From: Streptomyces sp. NBC_01198
GTDB lineage: Bacteria > Actinomycetota > Actinomycetes > Streptomycetales > Streptomycetaceae
Reading direction: 5' to 3'
Assembly: GCF_036010485.1 (NCBI RefSeq)
Contig: NZ_CP108568.1
Span: 6,286,501 to 6,350,500, forward strand
DNA: 64,000 bases
Below the pieces are notes generated by a model. The model was not told where the DNA came from. It saw only the letters and a program-made list of their open reading frames with translations, and did not search any database. Position 1 is the stretch's first letter. Every line of letters starts with the position of its first letter. This document shows positions 42,201-49,589 of the stretch, one piece after another. Both the position numbers and the translations under genes were made by a program.

Positions 42201-43676
42201 GAATGCGGCCCGCACCCCGGCGGCGGCGCGTCCTCCGACGCCCAGTGCAACGGCCACCCGCCGTGCGCGTCCAACCCGGCGGGCGACGCCTCCGGCACCG
42301 TCGGCAGCGGTTCCGGCGGCTCCGGCGGCCACCACAAGTCCAAGCCCCCGAAGTCCGGCGGCTTCACCGTCGGCACGGCGAAGGACGGCCAGCCCACGCT
42401 GGACGGCATCCGCGTCCCGACCGTCACCGAGCTGTACCGGCTCGACCCCTACGCGCCCGACCGCTCCTACACCCAGCAACTGCAGGACTGGGCGCACGGC
42501 AAGTGCGACAACACCACGGACGTGCCGAGCGTCACCCAGTTCTGCAAGGACGCCCGCGCCGCCGGTGTGCTCGGCGACGACTCCGGGATCCATCTGACCT
42601 GGGCCGATCTCGACCCGTTCGGCGTCATCGACAGCTACAACTGCATCAAGCACGGCAAGTCCTGCGGCGCCGCCGCCGTGGACATCGGGATGGACCTGCT
42701 CTTCCAGTCCGAGAGCAAGGTGGGCGCGAAGATCGCGGAACGCGCCGGGGCCAAGATGGCGACCGAGGCCGCCGAAGGGGACGGGGCCAAGGCACTGGAG
42801 GACTTCCTCAAGTGCTCCAGCAACAGCTTCCCGGGCGACACGCCCGTCCTGCTGGGCTCCGGCGGCACCGAGCCCATCGACCATCTCGCGGTGGGCGACA
42901 CGGTGATGGCCACCGACCCGCTCACCGGCAGGACCGGACCGCACACCGTCACCAGGGTGATCAAGACCCTGACCGACACGGACTTCACCGACCTGACCGT
43001 CACCGCTCCGGCCGGCTCGTCGGTGATCACCTCCACCCAGCACCACCCGTTCTGGGACGTCACCAGGGACCGCTGGGTGGACGCGGTGGACCTGCACGTC
43101 GGCGACCGGCTGCGCACGGCCGACGGCCGGACCGTCCAGGCGGCCCACCTCCGCGACTACACCGGCCACATCGTCACCTACAACCTGACCGTCGACCGGG
43201 TGCACACCTACTACGTGCTCGCCGGCGGCACCTCGGTGCTGGTCCACAACAACAGCTGCCCGCTGTTCCCGAACCAGATGATGGACGAGGATCTCCTCAG
43301 GGAGGAGCTGGCCGATGCCGCGGCGGCGGGGGTGGCGCCCATCGCCACCGGATCCCAGGCGTTCCAGGACGCTGTCAGCGAGGGCGGCAAGTACCTCTGG
43401 GGGGTCGACGGGTCGGGCGAGCTGCGGATCATCCACGACGTGTCCAGCAAGGTCAAGCACTCGGTGCTGTTCAACGGAGAGGATCTGCGCGGCGCGGGCT
43501 CGGTGGTCTTCGCGAACGGGGAAGTGAGCATGATCGACAACACGTCCGGGCACTACTGGCCGCTCTTCGAGGAGGACTATGACGTCTCCCAGTTCCTGCC
43601 GTCCGGCGTCAACGCCTTCCGCGAGGCGGGCGTGAACGTGCCGGAAGGCGCCATCGAGCAGCGCTCAAGAGGATGA
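36300..43676 (+). CDS. RHS-repeat polymorphic toxin with Hint domain and variable C-terminal tip
   Basis: 2458 residues. The N terminus is a signal peptide (TDVLTVLATVAALLGPVSAEA) after a GTG start preceded by GAGGGAG. Residues about 300-560 resemble the SpvB/Tc-toxin N-terminal region (GGFGYSYPILLPPAPGGDTP). From about 1050 to 1850 there are many RHS/YD units such as YDSLGRLTKVWNPG, YDYDLIGRKTA and YDADGNLLLRR. The RHS core ends with GREYQ-type TSTGRFLSPDAV and AYANNDPVDLSDPAG near 1915-1955. A Hint autoprotease-like domain spans 2172-2318, from CSSNSFPGDTPVLL to VLVHNNSC. The final 140 residues are a distinct tip with DNTSGHYWP. RHS proteins form a shell round such a tip, which is the toxin. 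The next gene may be its immunity protein. Confidence 0.92.
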   Translation: MGLWGQARPGTTKGRSRWTDVLTVLATVAALLGPVSAEATAKPVDPHTIWSPPDTPLPKTPSVPGAQLAAPAHPKPDRPVPAEWAGPPTQAATVAGTTTLDLPAATGSSRPQPARAAKLGVWVRPSAASAKPAGPAAGAAAAADAKPVAPAAAGTPVTVDVVPPAAAAATGYHGSVVALSRAAAGPAASVEVGVDVSALDAAYGGDVAARSRLVAIPACALTTPQARGCAAATPLPSHYDPATRRLTADVVVPATTGPAASAATAAAGGLVIAADTTPAGGGGSYAATSLNPSGAWAAGSANGGFGYSYPILLPPAPGGDTPAVALSYDSSSVDGLTSSTNSQSSWIGDGWDYSPGYVERSFKGCDDDGIAHSSDMCWGGDSITLSLDGQSSQLVHDDKSPGTWRLQNDDGSKVEFLSGAVNGTPTGEYVKVSTTTGNVYYFGLNHLPGGDGTDPATHSAWTEPVYSPKSTDPCYDAAKGDASWCQTAWRFNLDYAVDAHGNLTTYSYQPETNYYERGAGQNNGTGTLTPYTRGGALTTIAYGVRLPDEVTAKGALKAPARVVFTPAPEGRCSTDGGYTCDGAALTKDDASHWPDVPFDQNCDKDATACKNYGESFWSNLRLQTISTQWLTGGGYKDIDSYALTQHFPDPKDGTKPSMWLDSVVRTGHDGPDLSLPPVTFTPVEMPNRVDGTNLVPAPAIFNRPRIQRITTETGEQIQVDYRLPACSRISNVMPASAASDTMACYNVKWYPPGSQYGADPVSDWFNRYQVDSVTENDPVGHTPSVTTSYDYGPAAWHYDDSELTDPKTRTWNDFRGFASVTAVTGDGEDGPKSQTVTHYLQGMDGDDNGSGGHRAVTVKDSLGESITDSDWLSGQSYETDTYDKADGGIVAYDVTTTTASDPTASHSRGTSLPALTARYLGVKTVATTRAKKKNGSWQTVTTTTVGDPDHADRTSTVDRVADGQPEQCMRSSYAAGPDPLITGLNDETVTVSGTNACTAKPATANTVSDKRTLFDDKPFGQAGDTGNATSLQVLDHYDSTGKPVYATTGSSGYDLYGRTVSATDPNSTDAAHPDGATTTTSYDSAHPGELTSTVTLLSPAPGSGTPWKSVTTLDPARDLSLTTTDINTKVTSAAYDSLGRLTKVWNPGRTTGQNPSIVYSYAVNGSAGPSAVTTRSLTSDTPHYNTSVAIFDGFGRQLQQQNTPGISAYHGRVLTTTIYDSQGRVRETQAPRYDDTAPPGTVPSLADEATVPGSTSTDYDGLGRPVASVFSAYAVQQWRTTTAYPGIDETDVTPPKGGTPTTTITDSLGQTSQLWQYRTATATGTATDADVTAYTYFPGGAQSGQTDSTTKNTWTRTFDLRGRQTSATDPDTGKATSTYDADGRIKTVTDARGVTLSYDYDLIGRKTAAYSTTPPSSTKVQTGAWTYDTVAGALGEPASSTRYLNGDISKPYTSTADGYDSGYRVTGSTVSLPSSEGGLAGPFTTTTTYNQFTGALASSRTDARGNLPAETLTYSYDPNGALLGYGSSAAVYDLSTDYDAFGRPVRTTVNPWGTEIVATDNYDLSSGALLSSYLDKQTAGTGAVQQTTYTRNAAGQLTAIRNIPDNTPAQTDQQCFGYDYLGRLTTAWTDTGGITTQAQPSVPNIGGCKNSTPTSGAAAGKTTVGGPAPYWTSYAYDATGNRKQSVRHDITGDTTKDVTTSQVFAPAGQLNTPTTAANTGGGTGGPHALLNTTSTGPGNPGPTSYQYDALGNTTAVSGTSGSSSMTWNAEDKLDTVTTAGTTGSTSYVYDADGNLLLRRNPGKTTLSIGGDELTLDTGSGAVTDVRTYQLPNGLSGVRQATGTAGLTWQLADDHGTATLALDASTLTETRRPADPFGNPRGTQPTVWAGDHGFVGGTQDPVTGLTHLGAREYQTSTGRFLSPDAVMDNGQPQQWNGYAYANNDPVDLSDPAGTDPAGTQNSCLYDQSECGPHPGGGASSDAQCNGHPPCASNPAGDASGTVGSGSGGSGGHHKSKPPKSGGFTVGTAKDGQPTLDGIRVPTVTELYRLDPYAPDRSYTQQLQDWAHGKCDNTTDVPSVTQFCKDARAAGVLGDDSGIHLTWADLDPFGVIDSYNCIKHGKSCGAAAVDIGMDLLFQSESKVGAKIAERAGAKMATEAAEGDGAKALEDFLKCSSNSFPGDTPVLLGSGGTEPIDHLAVGDTVMATDPLTGRTGPHTVTRVIKTLTDTDFTDLTVTAPAGSSVITSTQHHPFWDVTRDRWVDAVDLHVGDRLRTADGRTVQAAHLRDYTGHIVTYNLTVDRVHTYYVLAGGTSVLVHNNSCPLFPNQMMDEDLLREELADAAAAGVAPIATGSQAFQDAVSEGGKYLWGVDGSGELRIIHDVSSKVKHSVLFNGEDLRGAGSVVFANGEVSMIDNTSGHYWPLFEEDYDVSQFLPSGVNAFREAGVNVPEGAIEQRSRG

Positions 43677-43695
43677 CCGAGGAGCAGCACCGCAC

Positions 43696-44379
43696 ATGAC
43701 CGACGTGATGTCCGACTACCGCCGCCTGGTCCGCCTGACCACTTCGCAGGAGGTCGCGGAGTACGTGAGGGGGAACTTCCGCGGGCGCGTCCCGGGGCAG
43801 TACCTGGCGGCGGTGGTCGACATCGCCTCCACCGGCAGCTACCCGGTCAACCGCGAGCCGGGGATGGACCGCGCCACCCGGCTCGGACTCGCATGGCGCC
43901 TGCTCGGCCTCGGTGAGGCCGAGCAGGCGCTGCGGCCCGAATGGGTCGCGGCGCGGTGCCTGCGCCTCGCGAGAGAGCTCGCGGAAGAGCCGGCGGCCGG
44001 CGGTGTGCCCTCGGAGTTCACCGTGGACGCGGCGGTACGCCGGGGCCTGCGGTGCCTCGGGCTCGGCCGCCCGCGGGCGCTGGAGATCGCCCGGCAGCGC
44101 CGCCGCAGCTATGCGGCGGCGCTGCCCGCCCGGCCGTCAGGCGAGCAGCTGGCGCGGGCCACCGCGGTGCCCGGCGACCGCGACCTGCTGCGGATCACCG
44201 TCCTGCTGGACGAACTCGCCTGGTTCGAACGCCGGGTGGGCGACCCGGCGGCAGCCGCGGAGCTGCGGGCATGGCTGGCGATCAGGGACGACCTCGGCCT
44301 CGGGGACGAGATCGCGGAGCTGCTCGCGGAGCGGATCCGTACCACCCCGCCGCCCTCGGCGGCGCAGGGCGGTTCGTAG
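43696..44379 (+). CDS. Alpha-helical protein, candidate immunity protein for the RHS toxin
   Basis: 227 residues. I do not recognise a family. The sequence is predicted mostly helical and rich in Ala, Arg, Leu and Glu, with no signal peptide or membrane span, so it stays in the cytosol. A GAGGAG ribosome binding site precedes the ATG, which lies 19 bases after the stop of the RHS toxin gene. In polymorphic toxin systems the gene directly after the toxin usually encodes the immunity protein that protects the producer, and that position is the only support for this call. Its base composition resembles that of its neighbours. Confidence 0.6.
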   Translation: MTDVMSDYRRLVRLTTSQEVAEYVRGNFRGRVPGQYLAAVVDIASTGSYPVNREPGMDRATRLGLAWRLLGLGEAEQALRPEWVAARCLRLARELAEEPAAGGVPSEFTVDAAVRRGLRCLGLGRPRALEIARQRRRSYAAALPARPSGEQLARATAVPGDRDLLRITVLLDELAWFERRVGDPAAAAELRAWLAIRDDLGLGDEIAELLAERIRTTPPPSAAQGGS

Positions 44380-44395
44380 GGGGTGCGACACCGCG

Positions 44396-44420
44396 GACCG
44401 GGCGCTGGACGGGCCCGGTC
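44396..44420. terminator. Hairpin between convergent genes
   Basis: GACCGGGC (44396-44403) and GCCCGGTC (44413-44420) form an 8-base-pair stem with a 9-base loop. It lies between the immunity-candidate gene and the convergent SDR gene and overlaps the SDR stop codon, so it could end transcripts from both directions. Confidence 0.5.
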
Positions 44421-45180
44421 ACAGCGCCTGCGTGGCGCCTCCGTCGACGGGCAGCATGACCCCGGTCAGATAGGAGGCGGCCGGCGAGAGCAGGAAGGCG
44501 GCGGCGCGGCCGAACTCCTCCGGCGTCCCGTAGCGCCGCAGCGGGATCCGCGCCGAGGCGCGGGCCCGCGTCACCGCCGGGTCGCCGTGCAGCGCGTCGA
44601 GTTCGCGTACGCGGTCGGTGTCGATACGGGACGGCAGCAGCCCGACGACCCGGATGCCGCGCGGACCGACCTCCGCGGCCAGCGTCTTGGCGAAGCCGGC
44701 CAGGCCCGGGCGCAGGCCGTTGGAGATCACCAGACCCGGGATGGGCTCGCGGACCGAGCCGGACAGCACGAAGCCGATGACCCCGCCCTCGCCCAGGCAG
44801 GCCGCGGCGGCCCGGGCGATGCGGACCGCGCCGAGGAAGACCGACTCGAAGGCGCCCTGCCAGTGCTCGTCGCCCACGCCGGCCGCCGTGCCCGGGGGCG
44901 GCCCGCCGACGCTGATCAGCACACCGTCGACGGTGCCGAAACGCGTTCTGGCCGTTGCCAGCAGCAGTTCCGCCGTCCCGGGGTCGGCGTTGTCCGCGAC
45001 AACGCCCAGCGCCCGGTCGGGGCCGCCCAGTTCCACCGCGGCCGCGTCGACGGTGGCGGCGTTGCGCCCGGAGACCACCACCATCGCGCCTTCCGCGGCC
45101 AGTTCGCGGGCGGCGGCGAGCCCGAGGCCCCGGCCGCCGCCGGTGACCACGTACACCCGGTCCTTGAGTCCGAGATCCAT
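44419..45180 (-). CDS. Short-chain dehydrogenase/reductase family protein with altered active site
   Basis: 253 residues with a classic SDR cofactor loop, VVTGGGRGLGLAAAREL, and the PVDGG C-terminal motif. The catalytic region reads FVLSGSVREPIPGLVISNGL then RPGLAGFAKTL. Aligning GLAGF with the canonical YxxxK-AGL block puts Ser where the Tyr should be and Arg in place of Lys. So the usual Tyr/Lys pair is missing, although a serine near the first catalytic position remains. From memory a sizeable SDR branch shows this SN-x-LRPG pattern. It ends three bases before the start region of the GH15 gene on the same strand and is probably co-transcribed with it. Confidence 0.85.
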   Translation of the reverse strand: MDLGLKDRVYVVTGGGRGLGLAAARELAAEGAMVVVSGRNAATVDAAAVELGGPDRALGVVADNADPGTAELLLATARTRFGTVDGVLISVGGPPPGTAAGVGDEHWQGAFESVFLGAVRIARAAAACLGEGGVIGFVLSGSVREPIPGLVISNGLRPGLAGFAKTLAAEVGPRGIRVVGLLPSRIDTDRVRELDALHGDPAVTRARASARIPLRRYGTPEEFGRAAAFLLSPAASYLTGVMLPVDGGATQAL

Positions 45181-45183
45181 CCC

Positions 45184-46971
45184 TCAGCCACTCCTCTTGT
45201 CGAGGCCCGCCAGCGCCAGCGCGGTGTTGACCAGGCCGACGTGGCTGAACGCCTGTGGATAGTTTCCCAGTTGGCGCCGGGCGACCGGGTCCCACTCCTC
45301 GGCCAGCAGCCCGACGTCGTTGCGTACGGCCAGCAGCCGTTCGAACAGCCGGGTGGCCTCGTCGGTGCGCCCGATGGCGTGCAGCGCGTCGGCGAGCCAG
45401 AACGAGCAGGCCAGGAAGGCCCCTTCACTGCCGGGCAGGCCGTCGACGTTGGCGGCGTCGGGGGAGTAGCGGCGTACGAAGCCGCCGTGGTCCAGCTCGC
45501 GCTGCACCGCCTCGACGGTGCCGATCACCCGGCGGTCGGTGGGGGGCAGGAAGCCGACCAGCGGGATCAGCAGCGTGGCCGCGTCCAGCTCGGTCGACCC
45601 GTAGGACTGCGTGAAGGTGTTGCGATGGGCGTCGTAGCCCTTCTCGCAGACCTCGGCGTGCACCTGCGCCCGCATGGAGCGCCACAGTCCGGCGTTGCCG
45701 CGCAGCTGCGGATGGGCCTCCACGGTGCGCACCGCGCGGTCCGCGGCGACCCAGGCCATCACCTTGGAGTGCACGAAGTGCCGGCGCGGGCCGCGTACTT
45801 CCCAGATGCCCTCGTCCGGCTCGTGCCACTTGGACTCCAGGAACTCCATCAGCATCCGCTGCAGGTTCCAGGCGTGCGGCTCGTCGCGCAGCCCGCTGCT
45901 CCTGGCCAGGTACAGCGAGTCGAGGACCTCGCCGTAGACGTCCAGCTGGAGCTGGCCGGCCGCCGCGTTGCCGACCCGGACCGGCGAGGAGTTCTCGTAC
46001 CCCTTCAGCCAGGGCACCTCGTACTCCGTCAGCCGCCGCTCGCCGGCGATGCCGTACATGATCTGCAGGTCGGCCGGGTCGCCGGCGACCGCCCGCAGCA
46101 GCCAGTCGCGCCAGGCCTTCGCCTCGGTCAGGAAGCCGCCGGAGACCAGGGCGTTGAGAGTGAGGGCGGCGTCCCGCAGCCAGCAGAAGCGGTAGTCCCA
46201 GTTGCGCACCCCGCCGATCTCCTCGGGCAGCGAGGTGGTCGCGGCGGCGGCGATACCGCCGCTGGGCGCGTAGGTGAGGGCCTTGAGGGTGATCATGGAA
46301 CGCAGCACGGCCGACCGCCACGGACCCTCGTAGCAGCACCTGTCGGACCACTTCTGCCAGTCCGCCACGCTGTCCTCCAGTGCGGCGAAGGGGTCCATCC
46401 GGCGCGGGCGGGCGGCGTGCGAGGGGTGCCAGGTCAGGACGAAGGCGACCTTCTCGCCCTCCGCGACGGTGAAGTCGGAGTAGGTCCGCATGTTCTTGCC
46501 GTACATCGGCAGCGGCGGCTCGGTGCGCAGCCACACCGCGTCGGGCCCGGCGACGGCCACCCGGTGGTGGTCGGCGCGGCGCACCCAGGGCACCACGCTG
46601 CCGTAGTCGAAACGCAGTGTCAGCTCGCTGCGCATCTCGACGGTGCCTGAGACGCCCTCGACGACCCTGATCAGGTCAGGGGCGTGGTCGCGCTGCGGCA
46701 TGAAGTCGGTGACCTTCACGGTGCCGGTGTCCGTCTCCCAGACGGTGTCCAGCACCAGGGTGTCGCCGCGGTAGGACCGCCGGCTGCACAGCGCCCCGTC
46801 CAGCGGGGCGATCCGCCAGCTGCCGTTGTCCTTGTCGCCGAGCAGGGCGGCGAAGCACGCGGCGGAGTCGAAACGCGGCAGGCACAGCCAGTCCACCGAC
46901 CCGTCCCGGCCGACGAGCGCGGCGGTCTGCAGGTCGCCGATCAGCGCGTAGTCCTCGATACGTCCTGCCAC
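45184..46971 (-). CDS. Glycoside hydrolase family 15 protein (trehalase-like)
   Basis: 595 residues. The N-terminal domain (residues 1-240) opens with MAGRIEDYALIGDLQTAALVGRDGSVDWLCLPRFDS, broken here only by the family's usual variation, and is followed by the alpha/alpha barrel. RNWDYRFCWLRDAALTLNAL near 270 and EGIWEVRGP near 400 are typical, and the acids EEWDP near 565 with LGNYPQAFSHVGLV close the site. Actinobacterial members of this size include the phosphate- and Mg-dependent trehalase of mycobacteria; glucoamylase-type action on dextrins is the alternative. No signal peptide is present. The start is a GTG with GAGGCGG upstream. Confidence 0.9.
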   Translation of the reverse strand: MAGRIEDYALIGDLQTAALVGRDGSVDWLCLPRFDSAACFAALLGDKDNGSWRIAPLDGALCSRRSYRGDTLVLDTVWETDTGTVKVTDFMPQRDHAPDLIRVVEGVSGTVEMRSELTLRFDYGSVVPWVRRADHHRVAVAGPDAVWLRTEPPLPMYGKNMRTYSDFTVAEGEKVAFVLTWHPSHAARPRRMDPFAALEDSVADWQKWSDRCCYEGPWRSAVLRSMITLKALTYAPSGGIAAAATTSLPEEIGGVRNWDYRFCWLRDAALTLNALVSGGFLTEAKAWRDWLLRAVAGDPADLQIMYGIAGERRLTEYEVPWLKGYENSSPVRVGNAAAGQLQLDVYGEVLDSLYLARSSGLRDEPHAWNLQRMLMEFLESKWHEPDEGIWEVRGPRRHFVHSKVMAWVAADRAVRTVEAHPQLRGNAGLWRSMRAQVHAEVCEKGYDAHRNTFTQSYGSTELDAATLLIPLVGFLPPTDRRVIGTVEAVQRELDHGGFVRRYSPDAANVDGLPGSEGAFLACSFWLADALHAIGRTDEATRLFERLLAVRNDVGLLAEEWDPVARRQLGNYPQAFSHVGLVNTALALAGLDKRSG

Positions 46972-47025
46972 GGGTCCGCCTCGCCGCCTTGTGGGTGGTG
47001 TCAGTCGAGTCTGATGGTGCCGCGG

Positions 47026-47874
47026 CTAGACCGCTACTGGAACGCTGCTCTCCGGCTCCTGCGGCGTCCCCGACTGCTTCTTGCGGGCCGCGAGCACTTC
47101 GGCGCGCTCCCGGCGCAGCAGCACCACCCAGCCCACCGGGACCATGGCGGTGAACAGCCACCACTGGATGGCGTAGGCCATGTGCGGGCCGATGCTGCTG
47201 TGGTCGGGCGGGGGGATCCGCTGCGGCTGGCCGTGCGGGGGCTCGGGCGAGGTGGACGCCAGCTCCAGGTAGCCGCCGACCACCTGCTCGGGCAGGCCGC
47301 CCGCGGCCTTCACCGCGCCGGCGTTGATCAGCATGATCTGCCGCGACGGCAGCCCCCTGTGGTCCCGGATGCCGGTGGAGGAGGTGGACTCGTCGGGGCG
47401 CAGCCGCCCCACCACGGTCACCTCGCCGGACGGCGGCGGGGTGATCTCCGGGAACTTCGTCGGGTCGTCGCCCGGCGAGATCCAGCCGCGGTTGATCAGC
47501 ACCGCCCGGCCGTCGTCCAGGATCAGCGGGGTGACGACGTGGTAGCCGACCTCCTCGCCGCCGCCGGAGGAGTCGTCCGACCCGGAGTTGCCCGCGGTGC
47601 GGTGCCGGGCGACGACCTGGTGGGCGGTGTCGTAGTGGCCGGTGGCGGTCACCATGCGGTAGAGGTCCTTGCGCGGTACGGCGTAGCCGGGTGAGGTCAC
47701 CGACTCGACCGGGACCGGGGTGGCCTTCAGGCCGGCCGCGATGATCCTGTTGTTCGCCACCCGGTGCTCATGGCGGTGCAGCTGCCAGAAGCCCAGTCTG
47801 ATCATCACCGGGATCAGCAGCAGACCGACGAGGGTGAGGATCACCCATTGGCGGGACAGCAGGAAGCGGTACAC
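47026..47874 (-). CDS. SURF1 family cytochrome oxidase assembly protein
   Basis: 282 residues from GTG 47874, which gives the family-typical start MYRFLLSRQW. A first membrane span at about residues 12-32 (ILTLVGLLLIPVMIRLGFWQ) and a second at about 230-250 (WWLFTAMVPVGWVVLLRRE) flank a periplasmic domain with VLINRGWIS and GRLRPDES. These are the SURF1 hallmarks; the family helps insert heme a into cytochrome c oxidase. A TTG five codons upstream is also open. Neighbours do not include oxidase genes. Confidence 0.9.
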   Translation of the reverse strand: MYRFLLSRQWVILTLVGLLLIPVMIRLGFWQLHRHEHRVANNRIIAAGLKATPVPVESVTSPGYAVPRKDLYRMVTATGHYDTAHQVVARHRTAGNSGSDDSSGGGEEVGYHVVTPLILDDGRAVLINRGWISPGDDPTKFPEITPPPSGEVTVVGRLRPDESTSSTGIRDHRGLPSRQIMLINAGAVKAAGGLPEQVVGGYLELASTSPEPPHGQPQRIPPPDHSSIGPHMAYAIQWWLFTAMVPVGWVVLLRRERAEVLAARKKQSGTPQEPESSVPVAV

Positions 47875-47980
47875 CCCACGACGGTACAACTCGGCCGCGG
47901 GGCGTTCGCCGGTAGGGGGGTCGGTCGGGTCGGGGTGCGCCGGGGCGCGGCCCGGCGGGCCGGACCGCGACCGGCGGGGC

Positions 47981-48232
47981 TCAGGCGTGCGTCGGGGTGT
48001 CGGCGTGGTCGACGATGCCGGCGCCGCCCTCCGCCCTGGCGCAGTGGCCGCAGCAGTAGAAGCTGCCGTCCACCTCCACGCCGTGCCCGATGATCTGCAC
48101 CCGGCAGTGCTCGCAGATCGGCGCCAACCGGTGGACGGCGCACTCGAAGCAGTCGAAGACGTGCACCGCGCCCTGGGCGTGCACCTCGAAGCTCATCGCA
48201 TAGTCGTTTCCGCAGACTTCACATCGTGCCAT
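47981..48232 (-). CDS. Small Cys-rich zinc-binding protein
   Basis: 83 residues with several metal-ligand patterns: CEVCGNDY at the N terminus, FDCFECAVHRLAPICEHC in the centre, and FYCCGHCAR near residue 65. These cysteine pairs would bind two or three zinc ions. The C terminus is acidic/His-containing. The start ATG was chosen because it opens with the first CxxC; no ribosome binding site is obvious and the transcript may be leaderless. No defined function is known to me. Confidence 0.8.
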   Translation of the reverse strand: MARCEVCGNDYAMSFEVHAQGAVHVFDCFECAVHRLAPICEHCRVQIIGHGVEVDGSFYCCGHCARAEGGAGIVDHADTPTHA

Positions 48233-48344
48233 GAGGCACAGGCTGCGCGGCCCGGGCGGCCCCGGCAATCCGGCGGTTGGCGTGTCGCCCGGCTGCCACC
48301 CGGACGGCCGTGCGGCGCACCTGGACGGCGGCCCGGGGCGCCGG

Positions 48345-49343
48345 TCAGCCGTGGACGCCGGACGCCGGGGTGACGGCCTTGAGCAGTTCGGTGAACTCCC
48401 GCTCGCCGATCACCGGCGTCCCGTAGGCGCGGGCCTTGACCGCCTTGCCGGTGGGGGAGTCCGGGTCGTTGGCCACCAGGACGCTGGTGAGCCGGCTGAC
48501 CGACGAGGCGACGTGCAGCCCGGCGTCGGTCGCCCGGTCCTCCAGCAGCTCGCGGTCTATACCTGTGTCGCCGGAGAAGGCCACCCGCATCCCCTGGACC
48601 AGCGGCCCGTCCGGCGCCAGCCGCCCGGGGTTCGGATACGGGCACGCCGGGCGCCTGCGGGCCGGCCGCCAGCCGGAGCGCGGGCCCGAGCCGTACAGCG
48701 CCCCGTACCGCGGCGCGGGGACCGCCGAGTCCACCCACTCCGTCAGCGGGCGGCAGGTGTGCAGCGGCAGCGGCAGTTCGGCCGCGGCGGCCAGGTGCAG
48801 GCTCGGCCGGAAGGCCTCGGCCAGCACCCGGGCGTCGTCCAGGGCGTGGTGGGCGCGCTGCTGGACCACTCCGTAGTGCGCGGCCAGCGACTCCAGCTTG
48901 TGGTTGGCCAGCGGCAGCCGCAGCTCCTTGGCCAGCACGATGGTGCACAGCCGGTGGTCCACCGGCGCGGCGGACCGCGCCCTGGCGTACTCCCTGGCCA
49001 GCATCGACCAGTCGAAGACCGCGTTGTGCGCCACCAGCACCCGCCCGGCGAGCCGTTCGGCGAGCTCGCCGGCGATCTCCGGGAACAGCGGGGCGTCGGC
49101 GAGCATCGCGCGGGTCAGCCCGTGGATCCACACCGGGCCGGGGTCGCGCTGCGGGTTGACCGGTGAATACCAGTGGTCCTGGACCTCGCCGCGGGCGTCG
49201 AGCCGGTAGACGGCGGCCGACACGATCCGGTCGTCCTTGCCCAGCCCGGTGGTCTCGACGTCGACCACCGCGTAGCCCTCGGGATAGCCCGCGGGCCAGG
49301 GCGAAGGGGGCGGCGGCGCGGTCCGGTTGTCCAGCATGGTCAT
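48345..49343 (-). CDS. DEDDh 3'-5' exonuclease with C-terminal BRCT domain
   Basis: 332 residues. The exonuclease domain (about 25-190) has all DEDDh motifs: YAVVDVETTGLGKDDRI (Asp and Glu), VLVAHNAVFDWSML (Asp), and RAHHALDDARVLAEAF (His and Asp), as in the epsilon subunit of DNA polymerase III and related proteins. The C-terminal part (VQGMRVAFSGDTGIDRELLE, VSSVSRLTSVLVANDPDSPT) is a BRCT domain. Together they point to DNA repair or proofreading. The ATG at 49343 is used; a second ATG lies two codons downstream. Confidence 0.92.
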   Translation of the reverse strand: MTMLDNRTAPPPPSPWPAGYPEGYAVVDVETTGLGKDDRIVSAAVYRLDARGEVQDHWYSPVNPQRDPGPVWIHGLTRAMLADAPLFPEIAGELAERLAGRVLVAHNAVFDWSMLAREYARARSAAPVDHRLCTIVLAKELRLPLANHKLESLAAHYGVVQQRAHHALDDARVLAEAFRPSLHLAAAAELPLPLHTCRPLTEWVDSAVPAPRYGALYGSGPRSGWRPARRRPACPYPNPGRLAPDGPLVQGMRVAFSGDTGIDRELLEDRATDAGLHVASSVSRLTSVLVANDPDSPTGKAVKARAYGTPVIGEREFTELLKAVTPASGVHG

Positions 49344-49589
49344 TGAGGATACGGCGCGCCGCCGACAGTGGATCATCCCGTCCGCCCGCCGCGCCGCCGG
49401 ACGGCGCCGCGGAGTTGACGCAAACGCGTCCGTATCCGGCCCTGGCCGGACGTGGACCAGCGATTTCAACAGTCTGTTGCACATCGGCGCACGGGCCCGC
49501 CCTGCCGGGCGGACAGCGCCATGTGCCCGGACACGGCCTAGGGTGGAAGGACCACGGCGCGACCCCGCGCCCGGAGGGAGGCGGAGCCC

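Noticed and set aside
40029..43553. 1174-codon open frame on the minus strand opposite the RHS gene
   Set aside because: Valine/Gly/Arg-rich shadow of the RHS reading frame without any recognisable domain.
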